This document shows, piece after piece, positions 53,960 to 64,000 of a DNA stretch of 64,000 nucleotides. The stretch comes from Unio delphinus (taxonomy: Eukaryota > Mollusca > Bivalvia > Unionida > Unionidae), in assembly GCA_029339505.1 (NCBI GenBank), contig JAQISU010000123.1, positions 3,084,501 to 3,148,500 on the forward strand, read 5' to 3'. The notes under the pieces were generated by a model. The model ran no database searches, had not been told where the DNA came from, and was given only the letters and a program-made list of their open reading frames with translations. Positions within the stretch are counted from its first letter, which is position 1; the number at the start of each line of letters is the position of its first letter. A program made the translations under genes and the position numbers.

Positions 53960-54975
53960 AAATATGAAGAAAAAAAAATACTTAGTAAATAGTTTGTAAT
54001 CAAACACACATCATTTAGTAAACCCCAGACACTTAAAATGAACGCACTTTTTGAGGTTGGTCGGGTGAATGCGAGTTGCACCTGGACAATTATTTTTTTA
54101 AATACAGGTTTACAATTACACATTTTAGTATATATCGTCATTTTTCGATGCATCCCCACTATATCATCTGTCACCAAACGCCGACAATATATCTGTCGCG
54201 GTTTCTTTACTTGAGGACATGAAAACGTTTTAACTTGTCGATCGAAGGTTTTTCTGTCTCTTTGAACGCCTTATCCACTCCGCTACCGAACTCTTAAAGA
54301 TATTCAGATGAAATTTAAAGATATAATTATATGAAACTGCTGCTGATCTTTTTAGAGCGTATGTTGTGAAATACACAATTATCGATATTTTTTTAACATG
54401 TAAATCCCAGAGAGTTATTAATATCTGCATAGGAATTTAACAGTAAAACTTGTGCCCTGATTTATAACAACCTTACGTGTAATGTATAGTAATGTTATGT
54501 GAATGTTAGGTATTGTAAAATGTTATGCAACAAAAATATAATAAAAACTGCGGTAGTATTGATAAGTGGCCGTTTCTAAGCCAAACTATTTTGTCTGACG
54601 ATGATGCTGATGATTGAATGACAGGTCTTCATGTTAGGCAATCGAAAATGAAATCAATACGCTGTTCCGTCAACAATTTGTTTTTCGTATTTTGTTATGC
54701 TAGCATGTGGGTCCAGCGGGATAAGAACTATACTGTCGTCCTAATGCAAAATAGGGTTTCGGCTTAAAACCTCCACTTATTAATACTACTTAAATGGACA
54801 TACATAATATACAATGAACAAGTTTAACATAGTCACTACTATCCACTGATAATGAAGACAGAACAAAAGCCCAAAAGTCGTGAATGTTTTTGGTAAACGC
54901 GGGTTAATATTATTTTCACTATATTGATGACACATTTTTCCTTTGCAATCCCCCTCAATCAGATAACCTACTTAT
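53960..54975. other. Spacer without recognised gene
   Basis: AT-rich, short frames only. Confidence 0.4.
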
Positions 54976-54981
54976 TATTCT

Positions 54982-55223
54982 GGGGCCCCGAGTGGCCGAG
55001 TGGTGTAAAGCGCAGTCGGTTACGGATCACTGACATCTCGCCTCTGCGTTTGTTCGAGTCAAATTCGGCCAATGTGGATATGTGAGAAAGCTTGCCAGTA
55101 GATTTTCGTGGGTCGGTGGTTCTTTTCGGGGGTTTTCCGTGTTCTTCCTTCACCATAAATACTGGCCGCCATGTATAACCTGCATTGTGCTGAAAAATGG
55201 CGCTAAACCATTAAAAAAACCAT
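54982..55223 (+). repeat. tRNA-derived SINE, family B (best copy)
   Basis: tRNA-like head with A-box-like 'gtggccgagtggtgtaaag' and B-box-like 'tgttcgagtcaa'. The body has 'ccaatgtggatatgtgagaa' and 'ccttcaccataaatactggc', ending 'gctgaaaaatggcgctaaac' plus an A-rich tail. Not a functional tRNA gene. Confidence 0.75.
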
Positions 55224-55564
55224 ATTACTCTAAATTTGAATTGAAATTTACATAGTACTCTCCATGTTCAAAAGAGTATATATACAATAGGATCCATAAG
55301 AAAAGGTTATTTATTATAATCATTATGCTAACTTCCAAATGTATTCTGCTAAGTTGCCATGATCATTTAAAAGTGGGTTACTTTTCCACAAGACTAAGTA
55401 TGTTTCAATACGCGCTCTGTTTTCAATGAAAGTAATAACTTCTTATCCTTAAATCGCTTAACGATACTAACATTGGCAAGGCTGTTAAGGGTCCCAGTTT
55501 GATTAAAATCGATCTCCACTCTCCAACGTGAAGATAGGACACAGACTCAGGGCTCATGACTAGT

Positions 55565-55748
55565 CAGTGGCGTAGCGAGGGGGTGGGGGGTGGGTGGCAG
55601 GTGGAGCATTCGCCCCAGGCACCGGTGGCTAGGGGGCGCCAAATGGGCGCACAAATCGGGTACAACTGCGCAACAGGGGCAGCCGGGGGAGGGGGGCACA
55701 AATGTGGGTGTTTTGCCCTGGGCGCCAAATATCCTCGCTACGCCACTG
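55565..55748. mobile_element. hAT-type MITE
   Basis: Terminal inverted repeats 'cagtggcgtagcgagg' and 'cctcgctacgccactg'. The GC-rich interior is without coding capacity. Flanking octamers tgactagt and tgtcaagt are similar, as for an 8-bp target duplication with changes. Confidence 0.7.
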
Positions 55749-55996
55749 TGTCAAGTGACCTTTGAATTACACAGCTTTCAGAAATCATTCGTTGCCATTT
55801 TTGCAATGCAGTTTATATATTTTCGAGTACAAATATGGTTTTATATTATTAGATCTAAATTCTGTGCCACTAAATATAGCGAACGATTTTTAATTGATTT
55901 CTTTTCTTGATTCTCGGTTAATTTCACACGTAGTGCCTTCAGGAAATCTAAGATCAAAATGTAGTAACTGGCTATGAGTTTAAACAAAATTATGCT

Positions 55997-56217
<221 letters not shown>

Positions 56218-56421
56218 TTCACAAAGGTGGACCTTCTTGTCTAGATGCTAAATCAAGTAATAATTTTCACATTTTCCATCAATATTCATCTTCAGCCGAA
56301 TGATGTCTTTTGAACTCTTCAAACATGCGTTTATAACACAGTTCAAATGTATTGTAGGAAACAGTTCAAATGTCGTGTAGCAAACATTTTTCTAATTCTT
56401 CAATCCTCAAAATCGTTGTTA

Positions 56422-56610
56422 CACACAGTCACATTATCTTGAAACCAGGCCGACCAGTCCTAACACAAACCTCTCAATGCTGAGCGCCAAGCGAGGCAAC
56501 TGTTAGTACCATTTTTGTAAGTCTTTGGTATGACTCGGCCGGGGATCGAACCCACGACCTCCCGGATCTGTGGCGGACACTCTAACTACTAGGCGACCGG
56601 AGCGGTCGAT
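56422..56610 (-). repeat. tRNA-derived SINE, family A
   Basis: Head on the minus strand with 'cgcctagtagttagagtgtc' and 'gggttcgatccccggcc', the best preserved B box of this family in the window. The body is as in 3828-4139 but 5' truncated at the distal end. Confidence 0.78.
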
Positions 56611-57894
56611 GGTATTGTTAGAAAGCAGGGTAGCGTTGCGTATGCAACTTCGTTTTACGCGAGGCAGTCTTCACATCTTGGTATAAAATCGATCTTCTTG
56701 AGCGATTACAATTTTCTTTAAACACCTATTTGGTAAATTCATTGTGCATTTACTGTAACTGTAATATATCACACCAACTCGAAACCGGTCATTCACATCT
56801 GAGAAAGTTCCAACGTGTTGCAGTGCTTATTTTCTTTTAACTTAAAAGTCCCTACGATTCCCGTGTCGCCAATGATTATCGACTGTGTGGGTTATGTGTC
56901 TTTGCACTTAAATAGCTTTTCCCAGAAACCCCCCATGTCGCCGTGCCATTTTCTCATACTCTCTATAACCGCAAATAAATTCATTGTTGTGTGTATGTGC
57001 AAGTGGCATTGATGCTGCTATAAATTATTCTGAAATTGCAGTTGTTTTTCGTATCTCCTACGGTTATGTTGATGTTATCTTGGTCTTTACCATTCTCGCC
57101 ATCTCGTCAGACATCTCGTTGGATTCGTTGTCATCACACTGGACATATTGCTGCCGGTGGTCATTTCAGTTTCGTCGGGTTATTTCGTCCACGTCAATGA
57201 CTTCATAGCTTCTTATGCATGATCATACAATTCGGCGTTTGTCTATGTTCCACACCAAATTACGGCATGCGAGTTTTAACACAGTTCCTAATTTTGTTAA
57301 TTTCTCAATGGACTAAGGAAGTGTATTTGATATATATATTAATATTAGCACACCATCTTTGTGGACGGGGTCCTACAACAATGACCTTATATGTATGAAT
57401 GGAGAATTGCCGCGTGTGAAACATACCCGAATATTTTTCAGCACATTCTTAAAATGTGCGATGTTTTTAAGAAATTAAATAGGTTACTTAGTACCGAAAC
57501 TGATGAATTTCTTCATAGAATTGCCTTTAAAATAGCGTTTACCAGCTTGGTTCATCTAATAACTGCATTCGTTTTCAATCTCATTTTCTCATGTGCCACT
57601 GAAGAACATAACTTGAACAGATCGTCGTAAATACGGTTGCATTAAATCACACATCGTAAAATATCCAAATATAGTAAAGGATGACTTATTCGGAAAACGA
57701 GTTACTACGAGAATCTCGTGTTATCTGTCGTGTCAGACAACGTACGGTCCGCGTAAACATATTAATACAATTTACCTTATATTGGCTTGATAACTTAATG
57801 ACTTGGTAAATTTTTTGAACAACCATTAACTCTATTTAACAACGGCTATATGGCCTTAAACATAAAAGAGGGAAAACCAACAAGTCTATTAAAA

Positions 57895-58125
57895 TTCGAC
57901 AAATATTTTATTTCTATAGAATACAAAGTGAAAATTTAAAAAGACCTTACAGTAATGTGAATTAATCCGAAATAGTCTTAAAAGTTCTATCACATACCTA
58001 TAATATATGAATTTTTAATTTGATTTCAGTGGTATTCCAAATACATCCAGACACTGAATGTGTTGACGTACCTGATAGTCTCGAGCGTAATGTGTCAATG
58101 GTCTGTAGTGTGACGATGTGCTAAT
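57895..58125 (+). repeat. Dispersed repeat family C copy
   Basis: Aligns by eye with 5550-5780 and the inverse of 11370-11575. Further similar text ('ttttggacaaggtc..gta', near 58575 and 58737) also occurs near 6300, so the family may be longer. Confidence 0.5.
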
Positions 58126-59414
58126 TATTTTGGTGTATCACAAAAATACATTCCAAAATGTCCTTGTCTCAGAATCCACTACAATTCAAATTTAGTCCAA
58201 GAATGTTACGGAACACTTTTAATTCCAGTTAATAGTAATCTGAATCAATAAATCTACCCAAATAAAGTATTGATTACAACAATAAGACTAATTCTGCGTC
58301 AGATGTTAAGACAATAAATAATATTCCCAATGTAAACAAGATTATAACTGCTTCTACTTTACCTTGGTCACAATTAACATTTATCTTCGGAAAACACTCA
58401 ACAAATATGAGATTTCCATTCTGGAAGTTTCCAAGGTCAGAATTAAGACTGTATCTTAGCTCAAATTTAAGTAAACATATTTACTACTAATAATGATCTG
58501 AATCTAGAATTCACAATCACTGGAAATATATGTATTATATTGGTTACAAAAGAAATCTTACTGGTCAAGTACACCATTAATTTGATTTTGGACAAGATCA
58601 AGTACAAAATACGATATGGAATTGTGATGTCATTATAGACCATTTGTTTAACCCAAACTCATATAGTAAACATTAGTTATGTATTATATGTTTACCAAAA
58701 CAAAAAATCAGCAGTGAATTTAGTCAAGAAAGCAATGAACATCGTTTGGACAAGGTCTAGTACAAAATACAAATACCCATAACATACACTGTATTTTATA
58801 AACACAAACAGAAAAAATAACAAACGATGGAAATTAAATATACGTAACGACAAGTTATAAGAGACTAAATATATAAAAAGAATAATGAAATTAGCAGAAG
58901 ATGAACGAGGCATATTTAATCTACTGAAGGTATGCTCTTTGTTTTGTGTTTTTTTTTTATTGGTAAAGCAAAAGTCATACAGGTCATGTAGGCGTTCTGA
59001 ACAGACTATTTAAAAAATGTGTGATATTTTTGTTTTAGAACACTTAGTTTTAAATCGCAATTATTAACAACCATAGAAGTACATATTTTTAACGTAATAA
59101 ATTAAGTCGAAGTATGTTTCTTTAACGAAACGAATAAAGTGTTTCGATAGATTCTTTTCCTTCAAATTATATCATCCTTTTAACGGACTTTAGCAATCCC
59201 GGCTTTCATCGTATACCAGTAAAAATAAATGAAGACAAATGGAGCTTGAAAGCATGTCCATTTCTTTGTGTGAGAATTTGAAATTATTAGAGAAACAAGA
59301 CGTCAAAGTAAAGTCTGACTAAAACATTATGAATTTAATTTTTAGAAAGCATATATATTGCATAACAAGTTTGCAAGATATTCCTTAAATTTTACTTCTC
59401 GTTCCAATGTTAAT

Positions 59415-59985
59415 CGACTTTGGAACATGCTACAAATCGGTCTTATATAGGTAGTAAGACCTTCGACCCCTAAAACATAGATATCATGGTCGATGTTTTA
59501 TGTTGTAGGACTAATTGCACCTACGTGACCACACTGTATAAACGGATTGGATATTGTCAACAGGTATCCCTTCTTATTGACAGAAACGAATGGCTTCGCT
59601 ATATTTTCGTCTCCTAGATATTTAAACCAGTATTTATTTATTTTTTACTAAAGCAAAATTTAACATCTCATAAAAGACATGTACATTCCAGCATCTAATA
59701 AATGACCATACTGCCCTTTCGACTTGGGAACATGCTTTACACATGTCTTATTTAGGTGGTAAGGCCTCCGACCTTTGAAACATAAATATCAGGGTCGATG
59801 TCTTATGTTGTAGGACCACACTGACAGAATTGGATATTGTCAACAGGTATACTTTCTTATTAACAAAAACGAATGGCTGAAAATTGGCTGTGCCACCTTT
59901 TCTTCTCCTAGATATTTATATCAGAAGTTTTACTAAAACAAAATTTAACATCTCAATAATGACATGTACATTCCAGTATTTAATT
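59415..59985. repeat. Local direct duplication, about 300-bp units
   Basis: 59415-59700 and 59724-59985 share 'ggaacatgct', 'gtcttat.taggtggtaag'-type text, 'ttatgttgtaggac', 'ttggatattgtcaacaggta' and 'acatgtacattccag'. Confidence 0.85.
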
Positions 59986-60329
59986 TAAAAAAACTACACT
60001 GCCCTTTTTCCTTAGCAGTGAACTTTTTGATTGTAGCTTTTTGGAAAACTAATACTTGTCGAGCTAACTAAGTTATCTCCCTTTGCTGCTTATTTTGCTC
60101 GCTACTGTCAACTTATTTAAGTTGCCCAGTGCGTATCAAATCTTGTTCTCACTGCGCAGAAAATACTTCAAATTCTATTGCATTTTACAACCCTAAGGGG
60201 TAAGTTGTAACGTCTGCATAGAAACCAACAGGTCAAACAATATCACATAGTTTACTCGATTTGCACATTTATGAAATTTAAGGAAATGAAAACCCCAAAT
60301 TTTACTGGCAAACGAGCTTAGGGTATGTT

Positions 60330-60660
60330 GTATTTTTCGCGTTCGCGCAGTCGCAGTAGTGGGCATGACACGGTGTGTATCCTAATTTCAATGGAATATC
60401 GGGTTTGAAAAGCAATTCATCTTATCTTCGTATATCATTTTGTTCGCAAAACAAAGACATACACATCTGTTCATCACCTCCTCGTATACAAAGGCTTAAT
60501 ACACGATAATCGTACATGTTTTTGTTTCCTTTTCACTGCGGTGTCTGTGTGATGTGCGCAACTAAACCTAGCTTCCACTTCGCGCAAGCTCTGGCGCAAC
60601 GAAAGTAACGACAGTTTTGCGCATTTGTCACCTGCTTGCAGACGACGAATGACTTAATTT
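60330..60660. promoter_or_regulatory. CpG-richer patch, possible promoter
   Basis: Clustered CpGs ('cgcgttcgcgcagtcgcagt', 'cttcgcgcaagctctggcgc') in an otherwise AT-rich region. The patch lies about 400 bp upstream of the possible first coding exon at 61019. Confidence 0.25.
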
Positions 60661-61018
60661 GTTAATACATGTATTTAGTACTAAATTATTGTACTCAGTT
60701 AACTACTTATCCCAATTGATGATGATCGGCTCTTTATTATGATATGACATATTTCTGAATAAATTACAATAATGGGCTGCTGTGCCTTCAGTAGGTGTTC
60801 TTCAACAATTCATGAAAACAAAATCCAAATTACATTCTCTTTTATGTAACTTACATATATAATTTTAAAGATATTGATGTGTCATTTTCATCAATGATTA
60901 CCATTTTGATCCATTTTTATTTTGAAGAGAGAGTAGGTCATTTGCACTTTTAATCTTTGAAACTATTGTTTAATTATTTGTTTCCCCCTAATTTTAGTGC
61001 ACTGGCATGTTGTGATAT

Positions 61019-61096
61019 ATGATGGCATCCTCCCCAATTACTATATTGGGAAGGGTGTTATCGTTTGTTTCCCCTGTAAAGCGCCTGTATTTTAAG
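61019..61096 (+). CDS. Possible first coding exon of an unidentified host gene
   Basis: ATG at 61019 opens 26 codons (MMASSPITILGRVLSF then VSPVKRLYFK), followed by a donor GTAATT. A polypyrimidine-AG acceptor ends at about 60997. The peptide is basic and hydrophobic, as a mitochondrial presequence can be. No downstream exon was recognised. Confidence 0.3.
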
Positions 61097-61099
61097 GTA

Positions 61100-62660
61100 A
61101 TTATTTTGTCGTACGACAAAGCGTTGCTTATTAACAAGAAGCATTTTATTCACAATTTACACAAAAAACAAATATGGTACAGTACCATCTATTAGATACA
61201 AAAACTCTTCTGGAATAGAACATCTTAATTTGATCAGTTTTGCATAATAGTATTATGTACTGTCATTACAGTACAAGTTCTGCTTTAAAAAAAATAGTGT
61301 TAAATTACTTGTATTTTATGACCTGGACTTTAAAAGCCACTTTTTCTAATGAATATACATGTATATATTTTTTAATAAATATCTCAGTGTTTCCTTTGTT
61401 TGTATACAATAAAACACTTTGAGCAGTTCTTGGACAAACTTTTGTCTGGTACTTCTGTTTCTGTGATTACCCTTGAGTTTAGAAAAGAGGAATGTATTCT
61501 TGACATAAATTCTGGATTTTAAATGCCTATATCGATGATATAATAACACGAATGTGCCATGTTGAGAACCATATTCTTTGTCCTGGCTGGTCCATAGTTC
61601 CAGATGGGAATCTGGATTATGGAGTGTACAGTCACTTTTCTCAAAATCTTTTGTAGGTGCCTTGTTAAAAAATCAGGTATTTGGAGTATTATTTGAGTAA
61701 AGTTTCAGATACAAACTCAAGTAACGGCAAGCTAAAAGTAGAACATCCTCCTGTCCTTGATCATGTTTGTCAACAAGGAAGATAAATCACCAATTTATAT
61801 TAGATAATTTAATTATGTTACTTCCATAGTAATATTTAAAAGTATTCAATATAAAAATGGGTTGACTTGACTCAACTGTGACTGCTAGCTCTTAATTACA
61901 GATAAAATTTGCATGTCTTTGAACTATATTATTCAACCTTGTTTACTTGATGGATACAAGAGACGTGATATGCTAATACAAAGCAGGTTGATTGTAACAA
62001 AGACACTGACAAATAAAGATCCGAATACAGTTGGCATCTAATTTGGTTTTTGTATAAATGCTCACATACATCACTTTGACAGGCACTTGACATTTTTAAT
62101 GCTTGAACAGACATGGCAAATCACATTTTTAATGGTTACACTTAAGCCTAGTTATAAGATTGAAACATTACATTTGAGAAGGCTTGTCTCATGAGCATTT
62201 ATTTCTTAAAATGTTGCCACGATTATGTTCATTTCATGAATTGATACTGTGTCATATATTTATTATTTGCAATGTATATACAAATTTGTTTCAAAGTTTT
62301 GCAAAATATGTAACTTCTTATTAAGATTTCTGCATATTCTGAAATTGACTTAAAATTTTGAGACAGTAATTGACATTGTGGAAAATTATATGAGAGATAT
62401 ACATCAAGGTTTCATTTCTCAGTTTTTACTGTTATTTTATTCACATTGGTAAAAAAAAAAATTCTATATAAAAATTGGGACCCATACCTTTCTTTCCTGA
62501 TCATGAAAATATTTCCTGACTGATGGAGAAATGCATGCAGTCTACATAACATTATGCATTTAAAGTGTTCATATTATCATGTGCAGCTTTGGACCAGTTT
62601 ATCCTAATATATGATTAACCTGAGATAAATGTTGTACTTGACCTAATCAGCCAGCTTGTT
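61100..62660. other. Stretch without recognised gene
   Basis: AT-rich. No splice-supported exon or repeat head was seen. It could be intron of the gene suspected at 61019. Confidence 0.35.
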
Positions 62661-62663
62661 AAG

Positions 62664-62870
62664 AGCTAGGTGGTTAGCACTAGTCTTTGCTGACCACTGT
62701 CATGCAGGGATTGAGTATCAGGCTTAGCCAATGTGGATATGTGGGAAAGCTGCCAACATCTTCCTGTGGATCTGTTTCTTACTGGTTGTTTTTTTCCTTC
62801 ACCATTATATTGTCTGCAATGTATAGCCTATCTTGTTATGACGAATGGCTTTATACCTCAAGTAATGGTA
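62664..62870 (+). repeat. SINE family B relic
   Basis: 'aggtggttagcactagtc' head remnant, then 'ccaatgtggatatgtgggaa' and 'ttccttcaccattatattg', matching 54982-55223. Confidence 0.65.
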
Positions 62871-62949
62871 ACAAGAGCGTGAAGGCACCATACTGATGTT
62901 TTCATAAACAATTTTGAGATTATTATTATTAGTAGTAGTAGTAGTAGTA

Positions 62950-63210
62950 GTAGTAGTATGGCCAGTTTATCTGGTGGAGGATGAGCCTGGGAAAATGCTA
63001 GGAAGAACCAACACCACTTGCTACTTGCATGATTTCTCATATAGCTACATTTGTTGAGCCGAAACTTGAACCCATGCTGATAGATGTGGTCTATCAGTGA
63101 TCTATATAGGTGAATGCCTTTGACCTCTTTGCTACACTGGATTTCTTGGGTGGCTATTGAACACATGACCTTTGAGTTATAAGTCTAATGTTTAAATTAC
63201 TGAACTAACC
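62950..63210 (-). repeat. SINE family B-like relic
   Basis: The reverse complement has 'atatgagaaatcatgcaagt' and 'ggttcttcctagcat', with a degraded tRNA-like head near 63180-63210. A TAG trinucleotide run precedes it at 62926-62956. Confidence 0.45.
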
Positions 63211-64000
63211 ATGGCTCTCTTGGAGAGATGAGTATTCCAGAGTATTGGGCATACAGGTAAAGTCACTGACTTAAGAAGAGAAATGATTTTCTTTGAACAA
63301 CTTGAGTTCTCCATCATGTATATCATATGGATGGCTTGCACTTAGGTAAATGAGGGAACCTAGTGATTTGGGGGTCAATTGTCATGGTCATTTAAAAAAA
63401 GAAAGATGGTTTATGCACAAAAACTCATATATCTATATAGAGTACTATTAAATACGGCATGGGTATATAATGTGTTGGTCAATTGTTAAATGTTGCTATG
63501 TGATAATGTGCTACATATTTCTTGACTAATTTTCAGTTTCAGAAGCTTTACTGACAGAAACACATGAAATGAAGCCAGAAGACCATACAGTACTTTGCCA
63601 CATATTACTTGTGTTCGAATCCCAAATCAGCTGTACATTGCATCCCTATCTGTAATATGATGGTTGGGCTCATTAGACAAGAGCTCCAGAATGTAATGGG
63701 AAGGCCTTGGTGTCCAATTTTAGCTACCAACATGAATTAAACTAGGCCTTTTGCTTAAGACAGGCACACATTCCACTGAATTTCAAGGTCCAGTTCATTA
63801 GGTCTTATGTTCAAACTCAGTTTATATATATACTTTTATGCAAAAGTGTTGATAAGCAAGTTAAAGGTCAGATTGGTAAATAAGTATGTCCTGGTTTTGT
63901 CAAGTTAGTATTAAAGTAGTCAAAATTTCATCATACTTTTTCCCATCTTACCCATCATACTTTTTGTGTCACACTAACCGTACTTTTCCCCATCTTACCC

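Larger units (their letters stand above)
56620..60300. other. Long stretch without recognised gene
   Basis: Apart from the family C repeat and the duplication at 59415-59985, only short unsupported frames were found, such as 57391-57630. Confidence 0.4.

Noticed and set aside
54982..55060. tRNA gene
   Set aside because: Only A- and B-box-like sequence of a SINE head; no cloverleaf with proper acceptor stem. The same holds for the SINE A heads.
55556..55910. Gly/Gln-rich open frames
   Set aside because: Translations of the GC-rich hAT-type MITE.

Overview
This is an AT-rich, intron-bearing animal genome, probably a mollusc. The host evidence is two spliced genes, tRNA-derived SINEs of the type common in bivalve and gastropod genomes, and long TA, GA and TG microsatellites. 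The mollusc call is an inference from repeat style. No rRNA, CRISPR array or intact tRNA gene was seen.

Layout. (1) 1-9.2 kb: a MIC19/CHCHD3-like MICOS gene on the minus strand, five exons visible, introns full of SINEs and minisatellites. (2) 9.2-19.9 kb: microsatellite-rich spacer, a four-exon CYYR1/Shisa-like membrane protein gene on the plus strand (14828-16954), a relic with integrase-like and phospholipase-like fragments (17.08-17.72 kb) and a palindromic MITE. (3) 19886-49273: a decayed Polinton/adintovirus-like element, with a second, related and nearly intact element (20929-36188, 15,260 bp) nested inside its penton gene and a 1.6-kb solo LTR inside its zinc-finger gene. Both virus-like elements have long inverted terminal repeats starting AGCAGCAG and both are flanked by exact 5-bp target duplications (tagtt outside, atact inside). 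(4) 49.95-53.95 kb: a heavily decayed third virus-like element of another lineage (packaging ATPase, fiber-like protein). (5) 54-64 kb: SINEs, a hAT-type MITE, microsatellites, a local duplication and one possible first exon at 61.0 kb.

The inner element has a full virus-like set. Its genes are a packaging ATPase; a zinc ribbon followed in the -1 frame by a parvovirus-VP1-like phospholipase A2; an rve integrase; a protein-primed-type DNA polymerase B joined to an SF1 (Pif1/RecD-like) helicase; a zinc-finger protein; an HNH/NUMOD endonuclease; a core-like protein; a double-jelly-roll capsid protein; an amphipathic Ala-rich protein; an adenain-like protease; a fiber-like protein; a membrane hairpin protein; and a penton-like protein. 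Replication and integration genes lie left and virion genes lie right as one rightward array. Three translational breaks stand out: a TGA inside polymerase-helicase, a TAG near the end of the 324-aa ORF, and the -1 junction at an A AAA AAC slippery site. They may be fresh decay or recoding; the sequence alone does not decide.

The outer element carries the same genes in the same order in reverse orientation. It has many stops and frameshifts, and a deletion of roughly 2.4 kb that fuses the integrase to the polymerase N-terminal region. It serves as an internal comparator for the inner element. All endogenous virus-like genes are described as they stand, breaks included.
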